A stretch of DNA of 64,000 bases from Dethiosulfovibrio peptidovorans DSM 11002 (GCF_000172975.1 NZ_ABTR02000001.1:1526501-1590500); one strand, 5' to 3'; shown: positions 26,124-35,014, numbered from the stretch's first letter. Translations and numbers: made by a program. Notes: generated by a model from the letters alone, not told the origin.

Positions 26124-27578
26124 GTGAGAAAATCGATGCTTTGGATCGGGGTTGTCCTTTCCCTGTCGGTCGGATCGGCTTTCTTCTTTTTAGCCGAGCC
26201 TGCTCTCGATCCCGGTGTTTTTTTGTGCACCGAAGAAGAGGACTTCATCGAGCTTCACGTAGAGAGATTCGACGTGGCAGCCGCCTGGCTCTCCGAGTTC
26301 GATTTCGCCACGGGAGGCTCGGGGTTCGAGTCTCTTTTAAAAGATCACGAGGGGGTTTTGGGAAGAGGGGCTTTTCGAATCGGGGTCTCTGGAACGGGAA
26401 TAGATCGTAGCTACTTTCACGGAGCGGTCGAAATAAGCGACCCCTCCAGGGTCGAATCGGCTCTTTCCTCCTTGACGTCCTGGGCCGAGGGCAGGGGAAT
26501 AACTGTCAAGTCCCTCGACGTACCTCTTTCGAAAAGCCTTGATCCTCTCTTCTCTCTGGAGGGGCAGTTCGGAAGTATATCTCTCGCTCTATGGCGGGAG
26601 GGGACGGATGTGGCCGTACTGATTGCCGAAGATCCCGATATGTTGGCGACGATGGCCTCGGATAGGGGAGAGCCCCCGAACAGAAAGACCGATGGAGACG
26701 ATTGGCTCAGGGGGCAGATCCCGACGAGTCTGATGGTCCTCTCTGGGAAGGTGCCGTCGGACGAACGAGTCTCTTTGGAGTGGGGGCTCTCCGTGGACGA
26801 CGAAAAAGCGACCCTCTCCTGTTGGAGCGACTGGGCGGACGTTCTGTTGTCCCAAAAGAGGCGAGACGAGCTGTCGGCCATGGATCCGGTCCCTCTTTAT
26901 GGAGAGGGGAAGATGGTAGGTCTCATGTCCTGGACCGGTTCGTTCGGAGACATGACGTCAAAACTGGGAGGAGAGGTCCGCGAGGAGCTGGGGCCGGTGT
27001 TGGGCGACGCCATGTCAATAGGACTCGACGAGAACGACCTGTTGGACATATTGGACGGCCGTGTCTCTTTGTCCATAGGAGTCGCCGCCGGTGGATTTCT
27101 GGGCGATTTTCCCGGATTCTGTCTTATCCTGGAGGGAGTCTCTAACGGACTTGGGAAAAGACTGGTGGATATGGTGCGATTTCTTCCTCTGCCTTTCGGG
27201 GTCAGGAAGCTTGATCTTCCGGGATGGAAGGATGGACTGGCACTGGATATACCCCTCACGGCGGTGATGGCATATGGCGACGACGGCCTTGCGATGGGGC
27301 TCATGCGCCCCGAAAGCCTGAACGATAACCCGGATATCCCGGAATCTCTGGCAGAGGCGGCAGGCAAAGCATCGCCTCACGTTCTCGCATTGGATCTTCG
27401 GGCTCTCTCGAATACGGTGGAGATATATCGGGATCTAGCCAGGCTCTCCGGCATGGTACCGGTTCGGGAGATAATGCAGGACGTCGGATCTCTTATAGCC
27501 CCATGGGAAAAGTTGGTTATGGAGCCCGACGGTCTCGATAGGGCTACTTTCTTTCTGTTTCGCCGTACGCATAGATAA
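26124..27578 (+). CDS. exported protein of unknown function
   Basis: I do not recognise this 484-residue protein. It begins with a signal peptide or signal anchor (KSMLWIGVVLSLSVGSAFFFLAE). The rest is soluble, with alternating strands and helices and two regions rich in Leu, Gly and Asp (for example NDLLDILDGRVSLSIGVAAG). It has one or two isolated cysteines and no obvious catalytic motif. Its layout resembles periplasmic proteins that compare two similar halves, but no clear repeat is seen. GTG start, ten bases after AGGAG. The zinc-finger gene follows by 13 bp, suggesting an operon. Confidence 0.65.
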   Translation: MRKSMLWIGVVLSLSVGSAFFFLAEPALDPGVFLCTEEEDFIELHVERFDVAAAWLSEFDFATGGSGFESLLKDHEGVLGRGAFRIGVSGTGIDRSYFHGAVEISDPSRVESALSSLTSWAEGRGITVKSLDVPLSKSLDPLFSLEGQFGSISLALWREGTDVAVLIAEDPDMLATMASDRGEPPNRKTDGDDWLRGQIPTSLMVLSGKVPSDERVSLEWGLSVDDEKATLSCWSDWADVLLSQKRRDELSAMDPVPLYGEGKMVGLMSWTGSFGDMTSKLGGEVREELGPVLGDAMSIGLDENDLLDILDGRVSLSIGVAAGGFLGDFPGFCLILEGVSNGLGKRLVDMVRFLPLPFGVRKLDLPGWKDGLALDIPLTAVMAYGDDGLAMGLMRPESLNDNPDIPESLAEAAGKASPHVLALDLRALSNTVEIYRDLARLSGMVPVREIMQDVGSLIAPWEKLVMEPDGLDRATFFLFRRTHR

Positions 27579-27591
27579 GGAGTAGATAAAG

Positions 27592-27948
27592 ATGAAGTAC
27601 GATCCGGAGACCATGAAGGTCAAGCTGTGCAAGAAATGCAAAGGACTCGGTTTCGCCATAGGGAAAAGCGGAGAGAAGTTCGGCTGTCCCGAGTGCAGCG
27701 GATCCGGCCGAATTGTGATGAAGGTGCTTAAAGATGAATTTGCCCTGGATGAATTAAACGAAAACCTGACGTTCGACAAAGAAACTATGAAAGTCCGGGT
27801 GTGTAAAAGCTGTGCCGGTCTGGGAGCCTTTATATACGGTCCCGACGATAGCCGTCCCTGTCAGGATTGCGGTGGAACCGGGCGGATAGTGGTCCAGCAG
27901 ATATCCACAGAGTATCAGCTTCATCATCTTGATGAATTCGAGGAGTGA
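27592..27948 (+). CDS. tandem DnaJ-type zinc-finger protein
   Basis: A 118-residue protein built of two homologous halves. Each begins with DPETMKV or DKETMKV and contains a paired CxxCxGxG zinc unit: CKKCKGLG with CPECSGSG, then CKSCAGLG with CQDCGGTG. Each half ends in GRIV and an acidic tail. The CxxCxGxG elements are those of the DnaJ zinc-binding domain, but no J-domain is present, so it may act as a small thiol/zinc chaperone or regulatory adaptor. It is placed between the exported unknown and an acidic protein, both close enough to be co-transcribed. Confidence 0.75.
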   Translation: MKYDPETMKVKLCKKCKGLGFAIGKSGEKFGCPECSGSGRIVMKVLKDEFALDELNENLTFDKETMKVRVCKSCAGLGAFIYGPDDSRPCQDCGGTGRIVVQQISTEYQLHHLDEFEE

Positions 27949-27955
27949 TGTAGTC

Positions 27956-28423
27956 GTGTCTTTTGAGCATGCCGAGATACACGGAGTTCAGATAAGGGAC
28001 ATGGTATCGGTGACGGGAGAGGGCGATCCTGTCTACAGAGGTGATCTCTACCTTGATGGAGCCAATGTTGGGAGTTTCGAGGAGGATCCCGACGGAGGTC
28101 CTACCGGAATCTTCGTGGACGATGATATGACGGAGAAACTGCGGGAACGGATGGACCGTTACTTTCAGGGCGAGGGGCTCTCCGTGCAGGACGACGACGA
28201 TTATGACCTGTTCTTCATCCGCTTGATAGAGATGGAAGAGCTGTTGTCCCTCTTCAGGGATCTGAATGGGCGGGGAGGATTCTGCTTAGTCGCCGACTAC
28301 ACCGACGACGAGATGGTGGTGTACGAGGTAGCCGAGGAGGAAGGGTTGGACCAGCTCATATTGGAGGAGAAGCTGGAGGACTACGACGTATACCGTGATT
28401 TCGAGGACTTCGTCATAGCTTAG
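27956..28423 (+). CDS. small acidic protein of unknown function
   Basis: A 155-residue, strongly acidic protein (VDDDMTEKL, QDDDDYDLFF, YTDDEMVVYEVAEEEG). It has no signal peptide, membrane helix or cysteine cluster. I do not recognise a family. The GTG at 27956 lies ten bases after AGGAG; an earlier in-frame ATG pair at 27929 and 27932 lies upstream of that site within the previous gene. It is the last of three closely spaced genes and ends just before the homoserine-operon promoter. Confidence 0.6.
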   Translation: MSFEHAEIHGVQIRDMVSVTGEGDPVYRGDLYLDGANVGSFEEDPDGGPTGIFVDDDMTEKLRERMDRYFQGEGLSVQDDDDYDLFFIRLIEMEELLSLFRDLNGRGGFCLVADYTDDEMVVYEVAEEEGLDQLILEEKLEDYDVYRDFEDFVIA

Positions 28424-28435
28424 TTCCCATGGGGG

Positions 28436-28464
28436 TTGACATTACAGGATAGCTGATGTATTAT
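28436..28464 (+). promoter_or_regulatory. consensus promoter of the homoserine operon
   Basis: TTGACA, a 17-bp spacer and TATTAT, with TG just before the -10. Transcription would begin near 28471, about 47 bp before the leader peptide. The -10 region is nearly the same as in the trp leader promoter. Confidence 0.85.
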
Positions 28465-28517
28465 CCTCGTCAACATCCGTATTAAGCGGAAATTCTTCTT
28501 TTGGGAGGTAACTCGTC

Positions 28518-28601
28518 GTGAACTTCAAGTTCTTTGTTTTTGGAACCACTATGATGTGCACTACTAAGTTCGGCGACCCTTCCAGAGGAGTCGGCGCGTA
28601 G
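28518..28601 (+). CDS. Thr/Met/Cys-codon leader peptide of the homoserine operon
   Basis: A 27-residue peptide starting at GTG, nine bases after GGGAGG. Its centre reads G-T-T-M-M-C-T-T-K (28542-28568): two Thr, two Met, one Cys, two Thr codons in a row. These are end products of the aspartate/homoserine pathway encoded downstream. A strong terminator follows the stop by 31 bp. The design matches thr and ilv leaders of enterobacteria. I infer that stalling on uncharged tRNA-Thr or tRNA-Met relieves termination. Confidence 0.85.
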   Translation: MNFKFFVFGTTMMCTTKFGDPSRGVGA

Positions 28602-28631
28602 CTGCACGTACGCACCAGAAAGCTCATTCTG

Positions 28632-28668
28632 ACCGGGTCTGCCTAGAATAGGTGGACTCGGTTTTTTT
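28632..28668 (+). terminator. attenuator terminator of the homoserine operon
   Basis: A 14-bp stem (ACCGGGTCTGCCTA with TAGGTGGACTCGGT, three G-U pairs, GAA loop) is followed by seven T. A competing partner exists: GGCGACCC (28572-28579) inside the leader can pair with GGGTCTGCC (28635-28643) with one bulged base. Confidence 0.85.
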
Positions 28669-28707
28669 GTATCCTCATCCAACGAGAAAGTCAGGAGTGT
28701 GATTTCA

Positions 28708-29949
28708 TTGAGAGAACGTCTCTGTTTCGATAACGACGGAGCCCTGCACTATCTGTCCGATCCCTCCAACCCCGTGGCGTCCAGGCTCATGGATGTGATG
28801 TCTTCCTACGGAACTCCGGAGGAAATCAACGAAAAGGCAGAAGAGGCGGGAAAACTGGATAATCTGATGAAACGTCTCGAGGAAGAGGACTCCCCCTATC
28901 TGAAAGACGTCAGATGGTTAGAGGAAAGACGAAACTCTGGAGACTTCGTCTCGGTTAGAGACTACCGTAACTCGATCTTGGAGGGTAAAGATGTCTCCTT
29001 CGATTCCAGTCGCGCCGTTACGCTCGAGATAAGCGCGCTCCAGTTCTTTCCATGGCTCATAGCAGAGGCCGAAAGGGCCATATCCCGAAAGGAACTCATG
29101 CCGGGCAGGTTCATCAGGGTCAGGAACATGGCCGAGCAGGTAGAAGACGACGGCGATCTATTGGCCGTGGCCGCTTCAATGAAGATCATGGGTGCCAGCC
29201 TCGTCGAGTCTCTGGATACCAGAGGGACCGACGGATCCAACGTACATCTCGGCGGCCCCGAAACCATAACGGGGTATTTCGGCGGAATAGGTCAGCCGAA
29301 CGACCACTGTTATCGATGGATAGACGAGTTTCTGCATTACTACACCGAATACGGGGTGAAACAGGTGCTCAACGTAAACCCCGGAACAGTCCTCCTGGGA
29401 TGCCTTCTTCATCGCCTGGGAGTCGATATAGAGTTCAAGATATCCGTGTTCATGGGCAACGACAACCCCGCTTCCGTCCTATGGACCCTCATGATGGCCA
29501 GGCTCCTCTCCAGAGAGGACGGTTCGACCCCCCTGGTAGGATTGAACCTCTCCAATTCATGCGATGTCGAGACCGTCAAGGCGGTGGCCGAAATCCGAAA
29601 GGCCTTGGGGCTCGAGGAAGCTGTTAGGATAGAACACCACATAACCGAGCCTTGGAGACATATAGTGAGACAGCCCTACTGCCGAAGGGACGATCTTCTG
29701 GAACTGGCCGAGTCGATCCCCAACATATCGGCCAAGCACGAAGGCGGCGATCCCGAGGTAGAGGGTAAACTGTCCGATCCCTCCTCGATAACCGATTATT
29801 TCATATCCAAAGCAGAGATTCTCGAAAAGGGGCTGATGGACAAGCTGGAGAGGGATTATCTCTCGAAGCACGATGCCGTTAACCATACTGCCAGGGCCCT
29901 GACGGAACGGGGGCTAGCCTTCATAGCGGCTCCTTTGCTGCACGATTAG
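28708..29949 (+). CDS. unrecognised protein heading the homoserine operon
   Basis: I do not recognise this 413-residue soluble protein. The start is TTG, ten bases after AGGAG; a GTG at 28699 almost touches that site. Notable features: a polar helical first third, then HLGGPETITGYFGGIGQPNDHCYRW, a glycine/asparagine-rich central block (NVNPGTVLLGCLLH, VFMGNDNPASVLW), an aromatic/histidine-rich VRIEHHITEPWRH, and AKHEGGDPEVEG. The conserved-looking His, Cys, Asp and Gly residues suggest an enzyme. It is the first gene behind a Thr/Met/Cys attenuator and 14 bp before lysC, so a role in aspartate-family amino acid metabolism is likely. Confidence 0.75.
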   Translation: MRERLCFDNDGALHYLSDPSNPVASRLMDVMSSYGTPEEINEKAEEAGKLDNLMKRLEEEDSPYLKDVRWLEERRNSGDFVSVRDYRNSILEGKDVSFDSSRAVTLEISALQFFPWLIAEAERAISRKELMPGRFIRVRNMAEQVEDDGDLLAVAASMKIMGASLVESLDTRGTDGSNVHLGGPETITGYFGGIGQPNDHCYRWIDEFLHYYTEYGVKQVLNVNPGTVLLGCLLHRLGVDIEFKISVFMGNDNPASVLWTLMMARLLSREDGSTPLVGLNLSNSCDVETVKAVAEIRKALGLEEAVRIEHHITEPWRHIVRQPYCRRDDLLELAESIPNISAKHEGGDPEVEGKLSDPSSITDYFISKAEILEKGLMDKLERDYLSKHDAVNHTARALTERGLAFIAAPLLHD

Positions 29950-29963
29950 GACGGGAACTAGTC

Positions 29964-31166
29964 ATGGAAAGGGATGGCCAACGGGTCGTACTGAAATTCG
30001 GAGGAAGTTCCGTCTGTTCGGCGGAGAAGATAAGGGCCGTTTCGGAGAGGATTTCGGGATTTCTGGAAAGAGGTTGCAAGGTCGCGGTAGTCGTGTCGGC
30101 TATGGGAGATACCACCGACAGGTTGCTCGAGCTCGCTCGTTCCGTCGCTCCCGACGGGCCCTGTCCAAGGGAGCTGGATCAGCTTCTGGCTACCGGGGAA
30201 CAGCAGTCCATAGCCCTGTTGAGCATGGCCTTGAGGAACCTTGGTATAGAGAACAGATCCTTCTCCGGATCGCAGGCCGGTTTTATGGCCTTCGGCCGCC
30301 ATGGCGAGGGTCGTATCAAAGCCGTGGATCCTCGCAGGGTCGTCTCCTGTCTGGACCGGAACATGGTTGCGGTGGTGGCTGGATTCCAGGGAATAGACGA
30401 AGACGGAGACGTCATAACCCTGGGACGGGGAGGGTCGGATCTCTCCGCCATAGCCCTCGCGGCGGCACTGAATGCCGAAAATTGTTACATATTCACCGAC
30501 GTGGACGGAATATACACGGCCGATCCCAGGGTCGTGGAAAAAGCTTACAAACTGGACAACCTCTCCTGGGACGAATGTCTGGAGATGACCGTGGCTGGAG
30601 CCAAGGTACTTCAGGCGAGAAGCGTGGAGATGGCTATAAGGAGCGGCATAAACGTGTGTGTCGCCTCCAGTTTCGACGAGGGAAAGGAAGGGACCTGGAT
30701 CATGAGGGATTGCATAGAGGAAAAAGCCGCAGTGAGAGCCGTATCTCAGGACGACGACGCAGCTAGGGTCGCTTTCGACGGTTGTTGTGATCCGTGTAAC
30801 GTTGCCCGCAGACTCTCCGAAAGAGGTATAGTGGCTCAGCTGGTCGTTCAGGATGGCAGGGCTATCTTCCTTTTAAGGCGGAGCAGGCTTGAGGAAACCC
30901 TAAGGATCTGCGGTGAACTGAACGTCTCGGGGCTGCGTTGGGAGGATGGGCTTTCCAGAGTTTCCATAATCGGTGCCGGGCTTTCCAACCATCCGGAGGT
31001 GTCCTCTCAGATATTGTCGGTTCTGGAAGAAATTGGGGTCGAGGTGGAGATGCTTCTGCCCTCGGCCATGTCGGTTACCTGCGTCGTAAAGGCTTCCGAT
31101 GGAAAAGAGACGGTCCGTGCGCTTCACGGACGATTTTTAGAGGGAGGGTTCGTACTATGCGCGTAG
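29964..31166 (+). CDS. lysC: aspartokinase
   Basis: A 400-residue monofunctional aspartate kinase. KFGGSS is at residues 11-16, followed by SAMGDTTDRLLELA, TLGRGGSDLSAIALAAAL and TDVDGIYTADPR. A C-terminal pair of ACT-like regions (RVSIIGAGLSNHPEVSSQILSVL-type segment) suggests feedback control by lysine or threonine. It phosphorylates aspartate at the head of the Lys/Thr/Met pathway. It overlaps asd by ten bases. Location between the unknown gene, asd and hom supports a threonine/methionine branch. Confidence 0.92.
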   Translation: MERDGQRVVLKFGGSSVCSAEKIRAVSERISGFLERGCKVAVVVSAMGDTTDRLLELARSVAPDGPCPRELDQLLATGEQQSIALLSMALRNLGIENRSFSGSQAGFMAFGRHGEGRIKAVDPRRVVSCLDRNMVAVVAGFQGIDEDGDVITLGRGGSDLSAIALAAALNAENCYIFTDVDGIYTADPRVVEKAYKLDNLSWDECLEMTVAGAKVLQARSVEMAIRSGINVCVASSFDEGKEGTWIMRDCIEEKAAVRAVSQDDDAARVAFDGCCDPCNVARRLSERGIVAQLVVQDGRAIFLLRRSRLEETLRICGELNVSGLRWEDGLSRVSIIGAGLSNHPEVSSQILSVLEEIGVEVEMLLPSAMSVTCVVKASDGKETVRALHGRFLEGGFVLCA

Positions 31167-32161
31167 CTGTTTTGGGAGCGACTGGACTGGTCGGCAAGGA
31201 GATGATCGCCACCTTGGAGGCCCGATGCTTCCCGGTGGATGACTTCAGACCGCTCTCTTCCCCTAGGTCGGCCGGAACAAAGGTGAGATTTGACGGTCGG
31301 GATTGGGAAGTGCAGGCGGTATCACCCGAGGGATTCGACGGGGTAGACGTGGCCATTTTCTCCGCCGGAGGAGACGCTTCGAGAAAATGGGCTCCTGTAG
31401 CAGCTGAGAGGGGCGCGGTCGTCGTGGACAACAGCTCCGCCTGGCGCATGGATCCCCAGGTTCCCTTGGTCGTCCCGGAAATAAACAAAAAGGCCGTGGA
31501 GGACCGTCCCAAGGGCATAATCGCCAATCCGAACTGTTCTACCATACACGGGGTGATGGCCCTATACCCGCTCCATAAAGAGGCCGGATTAAGCAGGATG
31601 ATAGTCACGACGTTGCAGTCGGTGTCTGGATCGGGATGGAAGGCCCTGGTGGAGCTGGAGGACGAGAGCAGGATGGTGCTCGACGGGAACGTCGAGGGGG
31701 CGAACGAAAGGGCCTCCGTCTACCCCCACAGGATAGCTTTCGGCGCAGTTCCTCAGGTAGGAAGCTTCGACGATCAGGGATACACCGACGAAGAATGGAA
31801 GATGGTCAACGAATCCAGGAAGATAATGGGGGCTCCGGAACTTAAGGTCGACTGCACCTGCACCAGGGTCCCGGTGATGAGAGGCCATTCTCTTTCCATA
31901 ACGGCCCAGTTCGAGAGAAAAATCTCTCCCTCCGAGGCTCGAGCGATACTGGCCGATGCCCCGGGAGTAGTTTTGAAGGACGATCCGTCCTCCTCGATCT
32001 ACCCTCTGGCCACCGATGCAGCCGGAACCGATCCGGTCTATGTGGGCAGGATAAGGGAGAGCCTCTCTCTGGAGAACGGACTGGATCTTTGGGTCGCTTC
32101 GGACAACATACGAAAGGGAGCGGCGTTGAACGCCGTTCAGATCGCCGAACTTTTGGCGTAG
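31157..32161 (+). CDS. asd: aspartate-semialdehyde dehydrogenase
   Basis: A 334-residue enzyme with the NADP-binding VAVLGATGLVGKEM, the catalytic C127 in IANPNCSTI, and substrate residues in CTCTRVPVMRGHS. It reduces aspartyl phosphate to the semialdehyde. Length and motifs are normal. The ATG overlaps the end of lysC and hom follows after 14 bp. Confidence 0.95.
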   Translation: MRVAVLGATGLVGKEMIATLEARCFPVDDFRPLSSPRSAGTKVRFDGRDWEVQAVSPEGFDGVDVAIFSAGGDASRKWAPVAAERGAVVVDNSSAWRMDPQVPLVVPEINKKAVEDRPKGIIANPNCSTIHGVMALYPLHKEAGLSRMIVTTLQSVSGSGWKALVELEDESRMVLDGNVEGANERASVYPHRIAFGAVPQVGSFDDQGYTDEEWKMVNESRKIMGAPELKVDCTCTRVPVMRGHSLSITAQFERKISPSEARAILADAPGVVLKDDPSSSIYPLATDAAGTDPVYVGRIRESLSLENGLDLWVASDNIRKGAALNAVQIAELLA

Positions 32162-32175
32162 AAAGGAGGATTAGC

Positions 32176-33225
32176 ATGGAGTTGGGAATAGCTTTGGTCG
32201 GTTTTGGAAACGTAGCCCAGGGGCTCGCCAGGATATTGATCAGAAAGAGGGATCTCCTGACCACCAGATACGGCATAATCCCGGTCGTAAAGGCCGTGGT
32301 AACCGGATCGAAGGGAACCCTGTGGGATCCCTCCGGACTGGATCTGGAGGCCGTTCTCGATTCCATGGCTGACCTGGAAAACCTGTCCGGGGTATCCGCC
32401 CTTCCCGCCACTATCGACGAGATCCTCAAAGGCGACGAGATATCGGTGGTGGTGGATACCACTCCTACCGATCTAGTTACGGGGGAGCCGGGGCTCTCCA
32501 TAATAAAAAGGGCTATAGAATCGGGGAAACATGTGGTCAGCTCCAGCAAGGGGCCGGTATCGGTTGCTCTACCTGAGTTGACCGATCTTGCCACCAGACA
32601 TGGAGTGGCTTACCGTTTCGAGGGAGCCCTTCTCAGCGGAACCCCGTCCATCAACCTGGCGATGGAGGCCATGGCCGGTTGCGACGTCGTGAAGGTTCAG
32701 GGTATAGTGAACGGTACGACCAACTACATCCTGACCAGGATGGAGGAGGGCATGGGATACGAGGATGCCCTCGCGGAAGCTCAGGATAGGGGATATGCCG
32801 AGACCGATCCGTCCGGCGACGTCGACGGATGGGATGCGGCGGTAAAAGCCCAGATAATAGCGTCGGTCATAATGGGAGAGCCCATATCCTTGGACCAGGT
32901 CGAAAGGCGTGGAATATCGGAGATATCCCGATCCGACGTGCTTGCCGCCCTGGATAGAGGAAATCGGATAAAGCTTATAGCGCAGGTCGAACGAAGAGGG
33001 CGGGATGTGGTAGCCTCGGTGTCTCCTATGGAGCTCCCGTTGGATCACCCCCTGGCCGGAGTTATGGGAGCCACCAACGCCATCACCTACGAGACCGACA
33101 ACCTGAAGGACGTCACTATAGTTGGTCCGGGGGCTGGAAGAGAGGAGACCGGTCAGGCGCTTCTGGCCGATCTGCTTGCCATATTCAGGGAAAGGGGCGG
33201 TTTGGTTGTCCGCAGATCTGCATGA
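32176..33225 (+). CDS. hom: homoserine dehydrogenase, short form without ACT domain
   Basis: A 349-residue enzyme. It has the N-terminal GFGNVAQGLARIL, SSSKGPVSVAL, the family signature IVNGTTNYILTRMEEG and the catalytic lysine region DVDGWDAAVKAQI. It reduces aspartate semialdehyde to homoserine. The roughly 80-residue C-terminal ACT regulatory domain found in the 430-residue forms is absent, so threonine control probably rests on aspartokinase and the leader attenuator. AGGAGG precedes the ATG. The last 20 bases overlap the next gene. Confidence 0.94.
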   Translation: MELGIALVGFGNVAQGLARILIRKRDLLTTRYGIIPVVKAVVTGSKGTLWDPSGLDLEAVLDSMADLENLSGVSALPATIDEILKGDEISVVVDTTPTDLVTGEPGLSIIKRAIESGKHVVSSSKGPVSVALPELTDLATRHGVAYRFEGALLSGTPSINLAMEAMAGCDVVKVQGIVNGTTNYILTRMEEGMGYEDALAEAQDRGYAETDPSGDVDGWDAAVKAQIIASVIMGEPISLDQVERRGISEISRSDVLAALDRGNRIKLIAQVERRGRDVVASVSPMELPLDHPLAGVMGATNAITYETDNLKDVTIVGPGAGREETGQALLADLLAIFRERGGLVVRRSA

Positions 33226-34123
33226 TGCCGTATCGAAAGGTCTTAAGATAGGGCTGGCTTTGGGAGGCGGGGCCGCCAGAGGCTGCGCTCACATAGGGGT
33301 ACTGCGCGCTCTGGAGGAGAATTCCATTCCCGTGGGATGTATCGCCGGTACCAGTATAGGGGCCATGGTAGGGGCCGTCTACGCTTCCGGAGGAATGGAC
33401 CATCTGGAGGAGTTGCTTCTCAAGATGGACCTGTTGCAGTTGCTGTCTTATTTCGACGTGGTCTTTCCCCACTCAGGCTTGGTCGACGGCAGAAAGGTTA
33501 CGGAACTCCTAAGAGGGATCTTGGGCGACAGATCCTTCGATGATCTGTCCGTTCCCTTCGCGGCGGTGGCCACCGACCTCGGGGACGGAAGCGAGGTCGT
33601 CCTTTCGTCCGGGGACGTCATCGACGCGGTAAGGGCAAGCATAGCCGTCCCGGGAGTGTTCACGCCGTTTGTCACCGACGAGGCCCTGTTGGTGGACGGA
33701 GGTCTGGTGGACCCGGTCCCGGTAAACGTGGTTAGATCCCTGGGGGCCGAGTTCGTAATAGCCGTCGATCTCAACCGTTATGTGGTGGGAAGCAAACAGG
33801 AAGACAGAACGGGCGGTGGCCTTCGAAGAAAAAGGGTCAGGAAAGGCGATGGTCCCTCTCTGGTGGACTCTCTGATAGACGAGATCAGCTCTATCATGAG
33901 CGACGAGGAGAAGAAGAAAAAATCCAAGGGACCGGGTTTGATAGACGTTATGGTTACCTCCATAAACATCATGGAGAGCTCCATAACGGAGAACAAGCTT
34001 AAGGTGGACTCTCCGGAGCTGCTGATCGCTCCGAGGCTCGGTCATATTCGTTTCATGGAGTTTTTCCGGGCGGAGGAGGCCATGGAGGTCGGTTACAGGG
34101 CCGCCATGGACCTCCTGTCCTGA
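33206..34123 (+). CDS. patatin-like phospholipase
   Basis: A 305-residue serine acyl-hydrolase. It has the oxyanion loop LGGGAARGCAHIGVL, the nucleophile motif GTSIG and the catalytic aspartate in VDGGLVDPVPV, so the Ser-Asp dyad is complete. After the catalytic domain comes a basic, lysine-rich stretch (DEEKKKKSKG) that may touch membranes or nucleic acid. The TTG at 33206 follows AGGGG and overlaps hom by 20 bases. It is the last gene of the homoserine operon; I see no functional link to amino acid synthesis. Confidence 0.85.
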   Translation: MSADLHDAVSKGLKIGLALGGGAARGCAHIGVLRALEENSIPVGCIAGTSIGAMVGAVYASGGMDHLEELLLKMDLLQLLSYFDVVFPHSGLVDGRKVTELLRGILGDRSFDDLSVPFAAVATDLGDGSEVVLSSGDVIDAVRASIAVPGVFTPFVTDEALLVDGGLVDPVPVNVVRSLGAEFVIAVDLNRYVVGSKQEDRTGGGLRRKRVRKGDGPSLVDSLIDEISSIMSDEEKKKKSKGPGLIDVMVTSINIMESSITENKLKVDSPELLIAPRLGHIRFMEFFRAEEAMEVGYRAAMDLLS

Positions 34124-34125
34124 GG

Positions 34126-35010
34126 TTAAAGGTCCCTTCTGTCCCTTCTGGCCCTCTGGGCCATATGAACCCCCATAAGTATGAGACATCCACCGGTTAT
34201 AGTCTTGAGCCCCAGGGGCTCGCCGAACAAGAACAACGCCATCACCGACGAACAGACCGGTTCGCCCAGCAACACCACAGATACTACCGAAGGACTCACC
34301 CACCTGAGAGCCCAGTTATAGGCGGAGTGACCTAACAGCTGGGGGATGATGGCCATCCCCCAGAATGCCCACCACGTGCCGGAGGAAAACCCCCAGGCTC
34401 TATAGGGCCCTATCAAAACAACGACCCACAGAAGGACCGCTGCCGTTCCGTAGCATACTGATACGTAGGAGAGCAGGGATACCTTCTCCCGGACCCTTCT
34501 TCCTAGCAGGAGGTAGATGGCCATGGTTATCGCTCCAAGTACGGCTAGAAGATCTCCCTTCCATCCCTCCGAGCCGGAGGAGAAATCCCCCCAGCCTATG
34601 ATCACGGCCCCGGATATAGCCACGGCTATAGCGGTGGCAGTCTTTCCGTTTATCCTTTCACCGGTCAGAAAAGGTGCCATTATCGCCACCCATAGAGGTG
34701 CCGTGTTGACCAGAACCACGCAGCTGGCCACCGAGATGAAACTCAGAGACGATATCCACGAGGCGAAATGAATCGCCAGTGCCGTTCCGGATAGAACTGT
34801 ATCCTTCCAGTCCCTGGAGGACAGGGATCTTATCTCGTCTCTTCGGAACAGCAAGGCCGTCGGTACCAACACTAGGGAGGCCAATCCGACCCTGTATGCG
34901 GCCACTGTCAAGGACGGAGCGTTTGCCGCTTTGGCGAAGATGGATCCCGTAGACGTGGCGAGCACCGCCAGGAACATGACTAAGTCGGCGCTTCGCTCCC
35001 TTAACCTCAC
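34126..35010 (-). CDS. EamA/DMT-family transporter
   Basis: A 294-residue ten-helix membrane protein with two homologous EamA halves. The first half ends near TATAIAVAISGAVIIGWG and the second near LGLKTITGGCLILMGVHM. YNWALRWVSPSVVSVVLLGEPV is a typical helix 8-9 motif. DMT carriers of this kind often export amino acids or metabolites. GTG start. It begins four bases after the aminotransferase gene ends, so the pair is an operon. Confidence 0.88.
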   Translation of the reverse strand: MRLRERSADLVMFLAVLATSTGSIFAKAANAPSLTVAAYRVGLASLVLVPTALLFRRDEIRSLSSRDWKDTVLSGTALAIHFASWISSLSFISVASCVVLVNTAPLWVAIMAPFLTGERINGKTATAIAVAISGAVIIGWGDFSSGSEGWKGDLLAVLGAITMAIYLLLGRRVREKVSLLSYVSVCYGTAAVLLWVVVLIGPYRAWGFSSGTWWAFWGMAIIPQLLGHSAYNWALRWVSPSVVSVVLLGEPVCSSVMALFLFGEPLGLKTITGGCLILMGVHMAQRARRDRRDL

Positions 35011-35014
35011 GACA

